64,000 nt of DNA, taken from positions 25,649,608 through 25,713,607 of the forward strand of contig NC_088300.1 of NCBI RefSeq assembly GCF_032854445.1, written 5' to 3'. The DNA is from Liolophura sinensis (lineage: Eukaryota > Mollusca > Polyplacophora > Chitonida > Chitonidae). Of this stretch, positions 42,301 through 53,361 are shown piece by piece. Within the stretch, counting starts at the first letter, position 1, and each line of letters begins with the position of its first letter. Below the pieces are notes generated by a model, which had not been told where the DNA came from, ran no database searches, and saw nothing but the letters and a program-made list of their open reading frames with translations. The position numbers and the translations under genes were made by a program.

Positions 42301-45300
42301 ATCCGATATTTGAAGTTGATGGTTTTGTGGCATTTACAGGGGAACATTAAAGACCTTATCATGTTGGGCAGTATATCCTCACCATTGTCTTGAATCTACT
42401 GATCGCTTGTCTTCCTCCCCACTCATGTATAGGGCCATATAACATTGCTACAGATACTAATTTTTCAGAGAGAAGACGGTACTCCCGACTTCGAAAGAGA
42501 AGGAGTATGGTACTTTTGACTTTTCAAGTAGGCCCTACGTGGTACTGCAGAACACATTTTTTCAAACACTTAACTCTGCGCTATTTTGGATCACGAGTAA
42601 TTAATATGTGTACCTGTAAAGTGTGAAGGCAATCAAATGAAGGGGGCTGGAGAAAAGACTTGGGTGTGCATATATGTGTACATGTACATAGGCCGATATG
42701 TACAGGGTTAATTCTTTCCTGTGGAGCTATCTAGGACTACACAAGTAGATGTAGGCCTACAGGTAAATTGTCCAAATCTTTGACTAATCATTACATTCTA
42801 GAATAAAGTAATTCTTTCAGCTCTTCTGTAAGAGGAATGAATTTACGTGAAATTAATACATTAATTTATTTCACATCAGCCTCTGTGGGGTTTATGTCAA
42901 TAACTCACCCACTGCACTGACAATTTAATCTGTACTTTTCATTTGTTGTGCTTTGATAGCAGGGGTTACAGTATTATTTTTTCTATAGTAACCTGCCTGA
43001 TGTAACAGGTAAATTTTCTTTTACCTATCTAAGCATTCTTGGTCCATACAAACTTGTTAACAACTGCCGTCTTTGGGTAAAACATGATAAAACGCTTGTT
43101 GATACAGGCTATATCCAAAGGTACATTTGAAGACAACAATTTATTATTTTGTGCTTGAATTATTGTCAGTATAAAGTATATATTTGAAGTGTTTTTGTGC
43201 ATATGTTGCTAGCTGTTCTCATGATATTTTTTATTCCATTGCATTTTCTTTTCTCTTTACCAAATCATAAGTACATATACATGTCAAAACTCAACCCTCG
43301 ATGATACTTTAACATTGCAGACTTTACTGACGATCCGTGAGGAATTGAAATCAGACATTTGGGAGCGATGTAAAGATAATTTTGTGCAGCACAGTAGCCA
43401 AAAAGGCCATTTATAACACTGCTTCATCTTATTCATAGTAAACTCTGGAGAATGTCACAAAGACAAATATCACGGTAGCCATTCTTCACGGCTGTGGGTG
43501 GTGGCATACAAGCTTTTTCTGTAGCCTACAGTGTTGGCTAATACTAACACATGGTGGAGAACATCGAGCACATGGTTTGCTGTGAAGATTTTCTTTGTTG
43601 ATTTTGACAGGGCTATCTGCTATAAATCTCACACGTACGCTAGCTTTCGGGATCTTAGAAGTACACACAAATCTTCGGGCATATACAGAACGCTCTCTCT
43701 TAATTTTAGTACCGTATTATCTAATTTTGTAAGCGTATTCATGCCTTTAACACTGATTTAAGAATTGTAAAAGTTGCTGCAAAGCACCTTATAATTTCCC
43801 ACACAAGCTAGGGTGAACGAAATCAAGAACAAGTTCAGTTGAAGTTCAAATATATATTGAAGGAAACATTAAATCTTTATACAAGGTGATATAGGTGCAG
43901 TGATACTAAGAGATGAATGGCTTAGTTAACCCACAGTTGAGCCATGGGGAGATAGCACACAGAGCTGTGATTCTTGGTAATTGAACACATCTGGAGGATT
44001 GTACATACCTTTGACAAAACCAATAAACATGCTCACTGAACATGTAACTGTTAACCGTAGTAGAATGGCTACACAGCTACTGGCCGAATGCACATCTCAC
44101 GTATGAGGTGCTGAGTGAGTTGTGCCAAAACGCGTTAGTGAGCAACGATATGTCAGCACTAGTACCATCTGCATATCTTCTACCATAATGCATGTCTCAT
44201 GTCTGATCTGCAAGAGTATGTCATGCCAAAACAGGCGGATTGAGGTTAGACGGTAGGCCAGTAATAAATAGACCAACATTGATAAGCAGGCAAGTCTTTC
44301 AGAACATCACCGAATGACGGATATATGTAAGTAAGTAAAAAAATACCCATATGCGTTTTAGAAGCTAATTTACAAATATAAATGCAACACTTTTATAACG
44401 CTTTACAGGTTTGTCATTGTTGGAGTAAGAAAATCTGTTTTCACGCAGTTTGCTAGAATTAGAACTCGTGATCACACCTTACCAGTGTAGGCCTTGATGA
44501 TCTAACAATAGCGTTCATTATATGGAAATTTGGGCAGAGGAGATGCCAAACTATAACCTGTTGAGTATTCAGATATAAAGGGCTGAGCTGTATTGATATC
44601 ACTGTTAATCCCAGCCTTTCCCACAGCTCTGTGTATAGTCTTTGAAGTTTCAACAGTTTAGGAGACCCGTCAATCACAGCAGAGACTTGATCTGACCACC
44701 TGGTATTTTGTCAGTTGTTTTTAATTCTACTTACTGAAATAAATGACTACATGGCTTCACTGAAATTGTTTAGTAACAAAGTCTATGGCGCTGTCACAAA
44801 AATTACTTACTAAATTTTTCGACGATGGATGGATCCATCCTTGATAACAAGTCAATGGCTTGTTACGCGTAACCAGCAATGTTTGATTGAGGGTCTAGAT
44901 GGACGAGTGGGTGTGTAATCACCTGCTCTCAGTTCATGCCTGGGGGGTTTACCCATGTCGCAAGGGCCAGCAGCCAGACTGTCTCTGGGTATTACTGCAC
45001 AGGTGAGGGCTAATCACTCTCCCCTGTCATTTCCTCTTGCAACTAAAATCAGCTAAACTTTATGGCCAGAAATTTTCGGCTGAACTCTACGGGATTTACG
45101 GTATATATGTGTTGCTTTGAAAGGCATCACGTATATGACAGAAAGCATATAAACAATGTTCGCCCAGAAAACAAAGTTCAAGTGCTTAGATCCAAGGGAG
45201 AAGATGAATGGGCTGATTTCCCAGAAGTAGGGCAGTAGGGCTTAATCAGCACAAACGTTTACCGGTAATCGTACTGTTTTTTTTTTTTTTTTTTTTTTGA

Positions 45301-47617
45301 ATATGTTGACATTCATCACAATACTGAGTCCATCTAGGCCTCTTACAACCGTTCAATCTTTAAAAACCCAGCAGTGTAGTTGTCAAGCCATAGAGGTTCA
45401 CTGAGGCATGACGGAGGTGTGGACTACTGTCACTGATCGACTATTGGTAATCCTGTACTCCCCCACAGAGAGTTTATTACTTAAGACAACAGCCCTCGCT
45501 AGACATCATGGTGTACATTTTCAGGAAATGTGTCTGTAATTATTGAGAATATTTCACTTATATGACAGTGGCCAGCATTATGGTGGGAGGAAACCGGGCA
45601 GAGCACAGGGGTAACCCACAACAATCCGCAGGTCGCTAACAGACCTTCCCACATATGAGCGAAGAGGAAGTCAGCTGGGGACCACTGTTGATATACACAA
45701 ATCTCAACCCCATTGATACTCATTATGGTTAAGGCCTATTATTCATGGCAGTTTTTGGCATGTTCTTGGTATATTCTATTCCAGGCACTGCTGGACACAA
45801 ACCGCTGGCAGGAGCTGGTGGAGCAGTTTAGAGAAGACAACTACAAGCTACACCAACTAAACAGCATGTCTATCTTCACAGTCACACTCCAGGCTGGACT
45901 CTCAGCCCTCAAAACACCGTATCCTTTTCTGGGCTTATTAGCATTCAGCTCTTAACTTGCCATTACTAGTACATATAAGGAATACATGAAAAGGAGCTCT
46001 AAAGCTAAAGATCATGGTTTGAAAGGAAATGAAGATAGGTATGCCAAAGAAAAATGGAAAAGTAAAAATTAATAGTGGACAAAAATGTTTGGAAATAACA
46101 CCATCAAAGAAGATACCAGAAATGTGGGACCAGCTCAGCTCCATTTGAACTCTTCCTCCAGAGACTTGTTTTGGCAGCTGTCATTGCATTGACATTTGGC
46201 GCCTTAGGCAAACTGTAGTTTAAAGCCATTTTGTTGCCCCAGGAAGAAATCTGTGGGGCTTTTTTCGTACCTTAAGATGTTTAGGACACATCGTGAGTTG
46301 CATATTTTGCAATAAAAAAAAAAATAGAAGCATTTCATGTATCCTCCATGTAAAGTGAGAGATTACTGATGTGTTTGAAATGTGACCAGAGGCAAATGAT
46401 GAACAGTAGCTGAAACCTTTTGCATTCATGTCTTGAAGCTCTCATCTGTGGCGTTTAAAGAGCCTGTCTGGTTTATGAGATGAAGGCATTATTTTCTTTC
46501 TGCCTGTAGCCAATGATGTTTGAATGAAGCGCTGGCTAGGACGTAGAGTCAGGAGGTTTGTCATGTACCTAGCATAAAGTATTGAGCTTGCTCTATGGGT
46601 CTCATATGGGAAAGTTCCTCAGTTACTTTCCAAGGGCTGGTGGTTTTCTTCACACTTTATTTACCACGTTTTAAAAAATCTCACCACCATCTCATATTAA
46701 TGTAATATATTCTTGATTTCAGCATGGAACACTAATTAAATAAATAAATATATATTTTTAGACATGCAGATCTTTATCTGTTTCTAATAACACGTTCTTT
46801 GACTGTGGATAGTCACTGTTACAAGGAGAACTCTGACCACAGGAATCCTGACTGCCCTGTGTGCTCCCGTAACCTCAACCAACTGGCTCACCCGCTGCCC
46901 TACGCACACTGCTCCAATTCCAGGCTCATCTGCTCCATCAGTGGTCTCCCCTTGAATGAGCATAATCCCCCTATGATGCTTCCAAATGGCCATGTGTATG
47001 GCTTGAGTGTGAGTTCTCTCATTTAATTGTGCTTTCTTTATGTGTCTGATGAAGGTACTGCATTAATAGATGTAGTGTAGTTAAAATGACATAAATGCTG
47101 ACGTATGGTCAGCAAACGTATCGTTAGCAGGCGCTTTTTTTCAACAAAGGCCTAGGACAGAACTCAAATTTGCCAAACCGAGCATGTGTATTCATGATTG
47201 TGATCCCAGTCTGTTGGATCAACCAGCTTTTCTCTAATGTGTTCTGGGAAAATGTTTGAAGTTGAATGTTATTTACCCCTATGCAAAATGATCAGACTAC
47301 TTGCCTGCTTTCTGATTATAATTATTTTTAATTCCAACAATTTACCCTTTTGCTGTCAGCTGAAGGAAAATTTGCTTTCTTTCTGGTGTAACAATGTTTT
47401 GAGAAATATCCCAAAATTTCCAAGAAATCATGTGAATAAGGTAAAAGAAAAATACTGTATGTTAATTATCCTGGCAATAAGGATATTAACCTATCCTGAA
47501 TTTTTGCCCATTCAGGCCCTGGCTTCCATGGCTGCTGACAACGAAGGTCGGGTTGTCTGTCCTCGAACGAAAACCATATTCAACCTTGAGGAGACGGAGA
47601 AAGTGTTTGTCATGTGA
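36327..47617 (+). CDS. MAEA: MAEA, E3 ubiquitin-protein transferase subunit, complete, nine exons
   Basis: RING subunit of the GID/CTLH ubiquitin ligase (yeast Gid9/Fyv10 relative). Exons: 36327-36365, 37768-37953, 39516-39719, 40571-40693, 40987-41063, 41342-41450, 45785-45918, 46813-47008, 47516-47617. All phases join and the sum is 1170 nt, giving 389 aa (human about 396). Order: coiled-coil N-terminus ([20 protein letters not shown]), LisH near 112-140 ([20 protein letters not shown]), CTLH near 150-215, CRA-like middle ([20 protein letters not shown]), Gid-type RING in exons 8-9 ([42 protein letters not shown]) and a C-terminal VFVM. Start: ATG at 36327 in a good context (A at -3, G at +4). 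Intron 7 is U12-type. Intron 3 starts with a 36-bp array of duplicated donors. Regulation: TCTCGCGA-type promoter element upstream. Confidence 0.96.
36887..37218. repeat. 166-bp tandem duplication in MAEA intron 1
   Basis: Two adjacent copies (from 36887 and 37053) of a unit starting ATTATGGCCGAAGTC and containing AGAGCTGCTGAAC, AATAGAAAAGACCCAGAAAG and TGACCAGGCTGCAGTGTATG. They differ at only a few sites, so the duplication is recent. Confidence 0.93.
37423..37523 (+). repeat. Dispersed segment also present near 24.83 kb
   Basis: CCAATGTTTTCCTAATTATA, TTATGGAAGTGTAACATAAA, GTTGGGCACATGCAAAC, AGTTTTTAATACATG and TATATGCAATTCACAAAA recur at 24824-24937 in the same orientation with few changes. 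Element type unknown. Confidence 0.8.
37768..37953 (+). CDS. MAEA: MAEA exon 2
   Basis: Encodes [20 protein letters not shown], then [15 protein letters not shown] and [13 protein letters not shown]. Borders TTTTGCAG and GTATGT, 62 codons. It is a predicted helical coiled coil and aligns closely with human MAEA. Confidence 0.96.
38066..38298 (+). repeat. Full-length tRNA-derived SINE, sense, in MAEA intron 2
   Basis: The head reads GCCTCCATAGCCGAGTGGTT A with an A-box-like TAGCCGAGTGG, a decayed B-box area, then TTTTCTCCACCATAATGCTTGCC, ATTCTTGAGTATAG and a CAAATCAAATAAA tail. This is the best view of the family's tRNA-like 5' end in this window. Confidence 0.85.
38299..38440 (-). repeat. 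SINE, antisense, tail-to-tail with the preceding copy
   Basis: TTATTTATTTCATTGGTGTT, TACGCCGTACTCAAGAATAT, GACGGCGGCCAGCATTATGG, GGCAGAACCCGTGGGAAACC and GCAGACCTTCCC. It abuts the AATAAA tail of the sense SINE, giving an inverted pair within one transcript. Confidence 0.88.
38551..38970 (+). repeat. Dispersed 420-bp repeat, copy 1 (MAEA intron 2)
   Basis: Shares TATACCTTTTCAATAATTAC, TCCTGCAAAGAGCTCACAGC, GCCTTTCCATACAAC, ACGCTCACCATGCCCTTTTC, AAACTATGCTATCC, AGGGGAACATT and ATTGTCTTGAATCTACAGA with the copy at 41989. I do not recognise the family. No ORF. Confidence 0.85.
39110..39313 (+). repeat. SINE, sense, nearly full length, in MAEA intron 2
   Basis: TGTGAGTTCAAGTCCAGCTC (B-box-like), ATGCTGGCTTCCTCTCCGGT, GGCAGCAACCTGCGGATGGT, CTGCCCGGTTTCCTCCCACC, GCTGTCGTATAAGTGAAATA, TGGCGTAAAACACCAATC and an AAATAAATAAATAAATAA tail. 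Well-preserved copy. Confidence 0.9.
39516..39719 (+). CDS. MAEA: MAEA exon 3 (LisH)
   Basis: Encodes [60 protein letters not shown] and LAKHSELV; the third block is the LisH dimerisation motif. Acceptor ATCACAG. I place the donor at 39720 because KHSELV followed by DLTNIDLF in exon 4 matches the length of the human protein. The exon's last 15 nt are repeated downstream. Confidence 0.95.
39705..40042 (+). repeat. 36-bp tandem array duplicating the exon 3 donor site
   Basis: Units start (CACTCAGAACTGGTGGTGAG) at 39705, 39741, 39777, 39813, 39849, 39885, 39921 and 39957, with degenerate copies to about 40042. Unit 1 is real: 15 nt of exon 3 plus 21 nt of intron. GTGAGT donors recur at 39720, 39756, 39792, 39828, 39864, 39900 and 39936, and then decay (GTTAGT, GCGAGT). 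Units 2 and 3 contain an in-frame TAA. Confidence 0.95.
40571..40693 (+). CDS. MAEA: MAEA exon 4 (CTLH start)
   Basis: Encodes [40 protein letters not shown] and K, 41 codons, between TTCTGCAG and GTGGTT. It covers the end of LisH and the beginning of the CTLH domain, near-identical to vertebrate MAEA. Confidence 0.96.
40987..41063 (+). CDS. MAEA: MAEA exon 5 (CTLH)
   Basis: Encodes [20 protein letters not shown] and RLEAV plus two bases of a Lys codon. The donor is placed at 41064 (GTACGA) because only this border restores EAVKHARKYF with the next exon. The donor is weaker than average. Confidence 0.9.
41342..41450 (+). CDS. MAEA: MAEA exon 6 (CTLH/CRA)
   Basis: Starts with one base completing Lys, then [36 protein letters not shown], ending before GTAAGC. 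Human MAEA has HARKHF and MGMLAFPPDTHISPY at the same places. Confidence 0.95.
41989..42410 (+). repeat. Dispersed 420-bp repeat, copy 2 (MAEA intron 6)
   Basis: CATACCTTCTCAATAATTGT, TCCTGCAAAGCGCTCATAGT, GCCTTTCCTGACATC, ACACTCACCATACCGTTTTC, AAACTATGCTATCC, AGGGGAACATTAAAG and ATTGTCTTGAATCTACTGA mirror copy 1 in order and orientation, with clear divergence and a small A-rich insertion. Confidence 0.85.
42411..45540. other. Rest of MAEA intron 6
   Basis: No conserved coding exon seen apart from the weak candidate at 43321-43416. There is a T-run of about 20 at 45278-45298 and general AT-rich sequence. Confidence 0.6.
43321..43416 (+). other. Possible alternative terminal exon inside MAEA intron 6
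   Basis: After a good acceptor (TTTAACATTGCAG) an open frame reads [31 protein letters not shown] and TAA. The phase fits exon 6, which ends on a full codon. If used it would end MAEA after the CTLH region without RING. It is short (32 codons), has no known homology to me, and may be chance. Confidence 0.25.
45541..45690 (-). repeat. SINE, antisense, truncated at the tail, in MAEA intron 6
   Basis: GAGAATATTTCACTTATATG, ACAGTGGCCAGCATTATGGT, GGGAGGAAACCGGGCAGAGC, CAATCCGCAGGTCGC and CCTTCCCACATATGAGCGAA. The tail segment with CGCCGTA is missing. It lies about 95 bp before exon 7. Confidence 0.85.
45785..45918 (+). CDS. MAEA: MAEA exon 7 (CRA)
   Basis: Encodes [44 protein letters not shown] plus two bases of Pro. 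Acceptor ATTCCAG. The donor is GTATCCTTTT, the signature of U12-type introns. Confidence 0.95.
45919..46812 (+). other. U12-type (minor spliceosome) intron 7 of MAEA
   Basis: The intron begins GTATCCTTTT, the full U12 donor consensus. TTCTTTGAC at 46795-46803 fits the U12 branch-site consensus, with the branch A at 46802 only ten bases from the closing AG at 46811-46812. There is no usual polypyrimidine tract at the acceptor. The reading frame across it (KTP/HCYKENS) matches MAEA exactly. Confidence 0.88.
46813..47008 (+). CDS. MAEA: MAEA exon 8 (Gid-type RING)
   Basis: Encodes [60 protein letters not shown] and VYGLS. CPVC and AHC/SRLIC are the metal- or fold-defining residues of the GID RING. 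The last codon AGT precedes GTGAGT. Confidence 0.96.
47516..47617 (+). CDS. MAEA: MAEA exon 9 (RING end and C-terminus)
   Basis: Encodes [33 protein letters not shown] and TGA. VVCPRTK and the terminal EKV-V/I-M end are diagnostic of MAEA/Gid9. Acceptor ATTCAG, in phase 0. Confidence 0.96.
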   Translation, partial: ALASMAADNEGRVVCPRTKTIFNLEETEKVFVM

Positions 47618-50600
47618 TACATGATTATTTTAGAAGTGGTTTGTCTCTTTTTCTTTATGGTTTTGACTGTGGGTGTCACGTGGTGTTTGTCCTGGCATCT
47701 GTCTGGTAATGAATCTGACACCCTAAGCCAGATGATTAACACCATTCCGCTGTGCTCCCACTGAATGGATCACAATATAGAGAAAATATAGAGTATATCT
47801 GGACAAAATGTGGTTATCGCTAACTGTGTTACCAAGCCTTTGTCTTGAGAGTTTACATAATTCTAATGGCTGTGCCCAATGGTAATACATGTCTAAAGTA
47901 TATCCTACTACAGTCCCGAGAATTTGTGCTTCAGTGCTCCATGAAATGGATCATTCCAGACAACGCAAGACTTAACCTGCTGCCAGATCTGTGAGGTAAA
48001 GCTCTGTCATAAGCTCCTGGCCATCTACTCTGAATCAGGGAGGAGATTGACTGCGAAACACATGTAGTTTGGCATAGTCAGAGAGAGAGAGGGTTGCTCT
48101 GAGCTTTCTAAGGGTGACCACTCGTGACATCCTCACCCAAAGCAGCCTGTTAGCATTAAAGCGGAGTGTGTAGAAATAATTTGTCAAGAGCAGTTACTGC
48201 AGTTACTTGATTCATCTGCAAGATCAAAGATATCAAATCATGAATATGTTGTAAAAGTACTTTTTTTTAGTTTCAAAATTTTAGATTTTAAACAGGAAAC
48301 AGATCTCAGACAAATAAAATTTAGTGGGAATTTAGTGAAATAGTAGTAACTTGCAAAATAATGCAGACAGTAACAAGTATTCAGGGATTTCCCCACTGTT
48401 TCCTGTGTAAGTGGAGGCTACAATATGTTTGAGTGGCATTTAGAAGTTGGGAAGGAAGTACACTGGGGAAAGTCTTCTTATGGATATACATTTTTTAATA
48501 AGTATTTGGGAGCACAGAATTGTACTAGTTATTTAAAAATCTGCATGTACGATGTACGATCCTTCCCACTTTCCAGCACAAAAATGGAACTTTCTGTGAA
48601 AGGGAACACTCCTTCATTGTATGTTCCTTTTTCAAACGCTTGTGTTCTGTTGATTTCACGTGAGATGAATGTCACTTTATGATACACGGAGTTTCTTTGT
48701 GTACGCTATGTATGGATAAGAAGTCTGAAAACTAACCTAGCTCAGAAATAAGTTATGTGGATACTTATTGGCCCATAGTTTTGTGTTTCTTTAACACATG
48801 CTAAAAAAATATGTTTTTTTCACTTGCTGTTAATCATTTTAATGCCAGATTTTGATTAATGTACCTTTATCAGTTATGATGTACATGATGTAATTTTTTT
48901 ATCCATGCTTTAAACTAACTTTAGGGTGGTAAATTGTTTTTTGTTTAGTGAATTAAGGTGTTTCAATACACCTTTTATACCATCTGAAATACGTCTGCAA
49001 AGGACTACTTGCATTCCTCTGTAGATGGCTGGTTATTTTTGAGTCATACATTTCCTGATATCTTGGAAGAGCATGCGATTTTTATAGGATTGCCTACATG
49101 TACAAATGTAAACTTGTTTAGTTGTGCTTATGGCAGTAAATTCTTGTCCTAGAAGGATATTCAAGACCTTGGATATCCAGACACTTCATTCATACGAGTC
49201 CTCGCCAAGTAGACGACGATGGTTAAGATAAAATAGTAAGATATAGGGAAATGAAAACATAGGGTGATACGGCTGATAGTAATGAGAAATTATACATGTA
49301 GTGTGTAAGACAACAGAACAATGTGCAATGCATAAATAATTTGCGAACGTCAATCAAACCTGGTTTTGTATTTATCAGACCCTAAAGCAGAGTTTTGTAT
49401 TAACTGACATGTAATAATGTTTTCATTGCCATGTGGAAGCGAGTAAATGTATTGGCTCAAGTAAAACGGCAAAAGCCTGGATGTTCGCAGTCTCAGATAC
49501 ATGTATTTTATATTTGGGATATGATGGTCACGCAGGGTAGTTATTAGGTGTTAGCTAAATCAGTTGGCAATGTTCTCGGCTTCACTTTCGCACTACCAAG
49601 TAAAATGCATTCTGAAACCTCTGCTGGGAAGAATGAAAGCTTATCTTAGCGCTAGTGTTGACTGTAAATTAAGACGTTTGTCTGGCCTGGCAGTGTTGAA
49701 AATTGTATGGATTACATTCCAGAATTAAGACAACAATTTTGGAATTTGTAACACAAAGTACTGACATATTCTTCAAGTAATTTTGAAATGCGCTTTTTAG
49801 TAGCCAGTTTGAGTATTACAAGTAGCTGAACGTGAACATTTTACCATCTTGTATGTCTGTTGTTCTTGATTCCATGACATGATTTTCTTTATTTTAGTCA
49901 TAATTGAATAATTTTTTTCTTTATGTGGCTAATTACATATACATACTTAACTCAGGATTATTATGGCTTTTTCGCAATTTTTGGTTAAAACATTCTACTA
50001 GATACATCTCTAATTGGCTTACAGTACAGATAGTAAATCTTCATACATTTAGGTTTAAACTATTCATTTTCTCAGTTGAATGCATCTGTTCATTTTTTTA
50101 AGAAAGCTGTAAACACTAGAGCTTTGGGAAGAGAATTACTCTGTGTGACTGATGTAAATCTACTGTATAATTTGGATAATGCTTAGCCTCAGATTTGATT
50201 TTAAACCCCCTATTTTATGTTGTATGGTTAACCAAGGCAAACAAGAATTTGACTTATTCCCTCGTATTTAAATGCTTGCTAATGAATTGTTGTGTATCTC
50301 CAATTTTTTTTTCATATAATAAGACACGTATATGTGAGTGCCAACTGAAAGTTTTGAATTCTTTAATTTGAACATGAATACATGTATAACAATAAAACTC
50401 ACAGAAGTTAGCATGGTTTGTGACAATCTCTTTGCGTGCCTGGTACTGGTAACGGATGAAGTCATGCGTCAGAAATTCATGTCTTGCTTCTCATCCAAGT
50501 GTATAACTAGTCCCGTGTATATATCTTTGTAATACTTATGTTATTGTTATTATTACAGTACATACTCTTGACGGCTTAGAGGATGTTTAGACCAACAGTG

Positions 50601-52105
50601 AGGATCAAACATGTGGCTTTATATGTAACAAGTAACAATGTATATTCAGTACGTGTGACAGCGAATAACAGAGTTCAGAACTATTTTTTGGACCATTAAT
50701 TTAATGGTCATAACTTTAGACAATAACATGTGAGTGTGCATGTATACTTTAAACAGTGAGTACAAAGTTACAGCATATTGTATTGGTTATCATGTTACAG
50801 TCAGTTGAAATAAGACAGGGTTATTTGGTTCCTACTAACCGGTAACCTGGTTGTCAATTCTGGCATTGTATGTTGAATTCTGGTGATCTGAATCAAGACG
50901 GTTGTACTTGTTGACCTACCTAACCTTTTGTCACTTAGCGAGATACATTAGAAATTGTAATCAGTCCTCATTCTGCATGTAATATGCATGGCCTATGCTA
51001 CATATACAAAGTAATACGAAGCCTTGGTGTGTGCTGAATGTCTTTCATAACTAGGGTAATATTTGTACAAGAGACTGTTGTAATATTGTTATCAGACATC
51101 GCCTGCATATTACATTTTCATCCACATGGGGCCCTGTAAAAAATGCTTCTTATAGACTGTAGTGTAGTGTGAAGTGGAATTCTCCATGTTGAACCATTCC
51201 GATATTCTTCTGTCTCTTCTGCTTTTGGGGCAGATTGCCGTGTGTACAAACCGTGTGTATGTGGCATGATGTTTGTGTAAAGAACTTACAATTACAAACC
51301 CAGATTTACCACTTGTATGTTAACTTTTTGTACACGCTCTCGCTGTGATGATCCACACTGAACTCTGTGATTCAGCAAGTGTCTAGTAGAAACCAGTGTG
51401 AATTTTGTGGCAATAATTTATGTCTGGGGTTGTTGTGTGTGCTGCGTGAGTTTGTAGAGTCTATAATTGAAAAGTATCTTGTAACAAGAAGAAAAATAAA
51501 GAAGGAAAAAATGTTTCTGATTCTGCTTACATTGTCAGTGTATAAATCAAGGTTAAAATTTATATATATGCTAATAAAAACCTATAGGCCTAGACTTAAT
51601 GTTACTGCTGAACCTCTGAGCAATGTTGTTGATAATGGAGTTAGATTGAATGTCATGTCCATTCCTGTGACGATTATAACCATTGTTGACATTGGTTTTC
51701 TGGAAGACATTTTTCGACCTCAAGTAGGACACCTTTTTGTTTGGCTGTATGTCATGTTTATCAACTGAATACATGTACTCAACATGAGCACCAAAGACTG
51801 CATACATGTATAACTTAACTGTAAAAAATTACATGGTTGAAGCCAAAACAGCTAGTTACAGGTTTTAGCTACAGGTAGCACACTTTGAAATAACAGCCTC
51901 TTGTTGTCTTGATAGAAGATGATTATGCATATGTCAGTGGTCTGATAGATGTGAACAAGGTAATGCACATGTGCTATGTGGGTTCTGAATAACATGTAAA
52001 CAAAAGCTATTGTTTCATTGCTCTTTAGAAAATAGGCAGGAATGGCTCGGATCAATATGTCTGTACCTTGATTTTGCATTATAATAAAACACTTTAGTAA
52101 GTGTG
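47618..52105 (+). other. Probable MAEA 3' UTR
   Basis: No credible coding exon follows the MAEA stop until the antisense attractin gene. AATAAA words occur at 48313, 50391, 51495, 51573 and 52083. Only the last has a strong GT/T-rich element just after it. The open frame of 133 codons at 51367-51768 has no recognisable protein features. Confidence 0.5.
52083..52088 (+). promoter_or_regulatory. Candidate MAEA poly(A) signal
   Basis: AATAAA followed within 15-35 nt by GTAAGTGTGTTTTTTTGTGT, a classic GU/U-rich downstream element. It is the best of five plus-strand candidates after the MAEA stop codon. Confidence 0.5.
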
Positions 52106-52137
52106 TTTTTTTGTGTTGTGTTCTTATTTCATTAGAG

Positions 52138-52290
52138 AGTCCCTCCCTGGCTCAGTCAGTACGGGAACTTATACCCACAGTCCCTGGGGCTCTGCTCGGT
52201 TTTCTCCCAACATAATGCTGGCCACCGTCATATAAGTGAAATATTCTTGAGTGTGGTGTAAAACACCCGTCAAATAAATACGTAAATATA
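52138..52290 (+). repeat. SINE, sense, in the MAEA/attractin gap
   Basis: CCCACAGTCCCTGGGGCTCT, GCTCGGTTTTCTCCCAACAT, AATGCTGGCCACCGTCATAT, AAGTGAAATATTCTTGAGTG and a CGTCAAATAAATACGTAAAT tail. The first 40 bp may be a shortened head. Confidence 0.85.
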
Positions 52291-53340
52291 ACTCACAGAA
52301 AAAAAATCGGTTCAAATAAATGTGGTGTTGAACTGTTTGGTTTGATTATGTAATCCGCAAGTATTTCTGTGTATAATTGTGCTTGTAAAACCAAAGAGGT
52401 TGTCAACAAGCGTAATAGTAGAGAATGATGTACACATCTTGAAACGTGTTAATGTGGGAAAGGCCTGCTATTAAAGGAAACCTGAAAGGCAACTCGAGAA
52501 CAAACGTTATGATTTAAAGGAAATTATTCCACAAAAGAGCTAGGTATGCTGGATAAGCTTTGTGTCCTCCCCATTTGGACAGCTACCACTACTGACATCA
52601 TGAGTTTGAAAAGGTGTTGGTTTCTAGAGTCCATACAGTATGTAGATAGATTCATTTAACAGTCTAGTTTTTGGAGTTTGCAGGACAAGTTTAATCCACC
52701 AACATTTGGCAAGTTACCAATGAACTTTTCCATGTTGATGAACTAATACAGGGACATATATACATGATGGGCCAGGAATATTTCTTCATGCAAGCATTCC
52801 TCACCCAGTATTGCCATACTTTCAATAAATACTCAAATTATGAAATGTATTCATCTGCAATTATTTAGGTAAACTATTGTGTAAATAAAATATAATAATT
52901 ATTACCAGGAATTTTGGTCTAATGAGCGACAAGTCTTCACGTAGCTTAACAATGCGCAAGATGTACATGTAAGACAGGAAGATGAAATATGAGACAGTCA
53001 TTAAAGATAGTTTGAAACATAATGAAATTTATCCCGAAATCCCATGATCTTCAATCTGCTAGGACAAGAAAATGCCAATGACAGTGGAATTGTCAATACT
53101 ACAAAACGCCGTTTAGCAACCCTGTTGCAACTTTTTTTGTAGGAAATGAACAATCTCCCCTCTAGTCTAAGATTGTGTTTTGGAGTGTGGGATATGCAAA
53201 TTATCTACACCAGACTACTGGACAGCTACGGGAGCCCCGTCCAAAGCCTATAAGGAACCTGTAAACAAGTGAGACAGGTAGAATCCCTGTAGAATGCTGC
53301 AGAACACATTGAGAATGATACAAAAAAACACTTGAATCAC
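52291..53340. other. Intergenic gap between convergent MAEA and attractin
   Basis: About 1 kb of AT-rich sequence with no exon or repeat I can identify. Confidence 0.5.
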
Positions 53341-53361
53341 AAAACTGACATAGTAGTATCA

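Noticed and set aside
51367-51768. 133-codon plus-strand ORF after MAEA
   Set aside because: Low-complexity Lys/Ile/Leu-rich frame in the presumed MAEA 3' UTR with no family resemblance.
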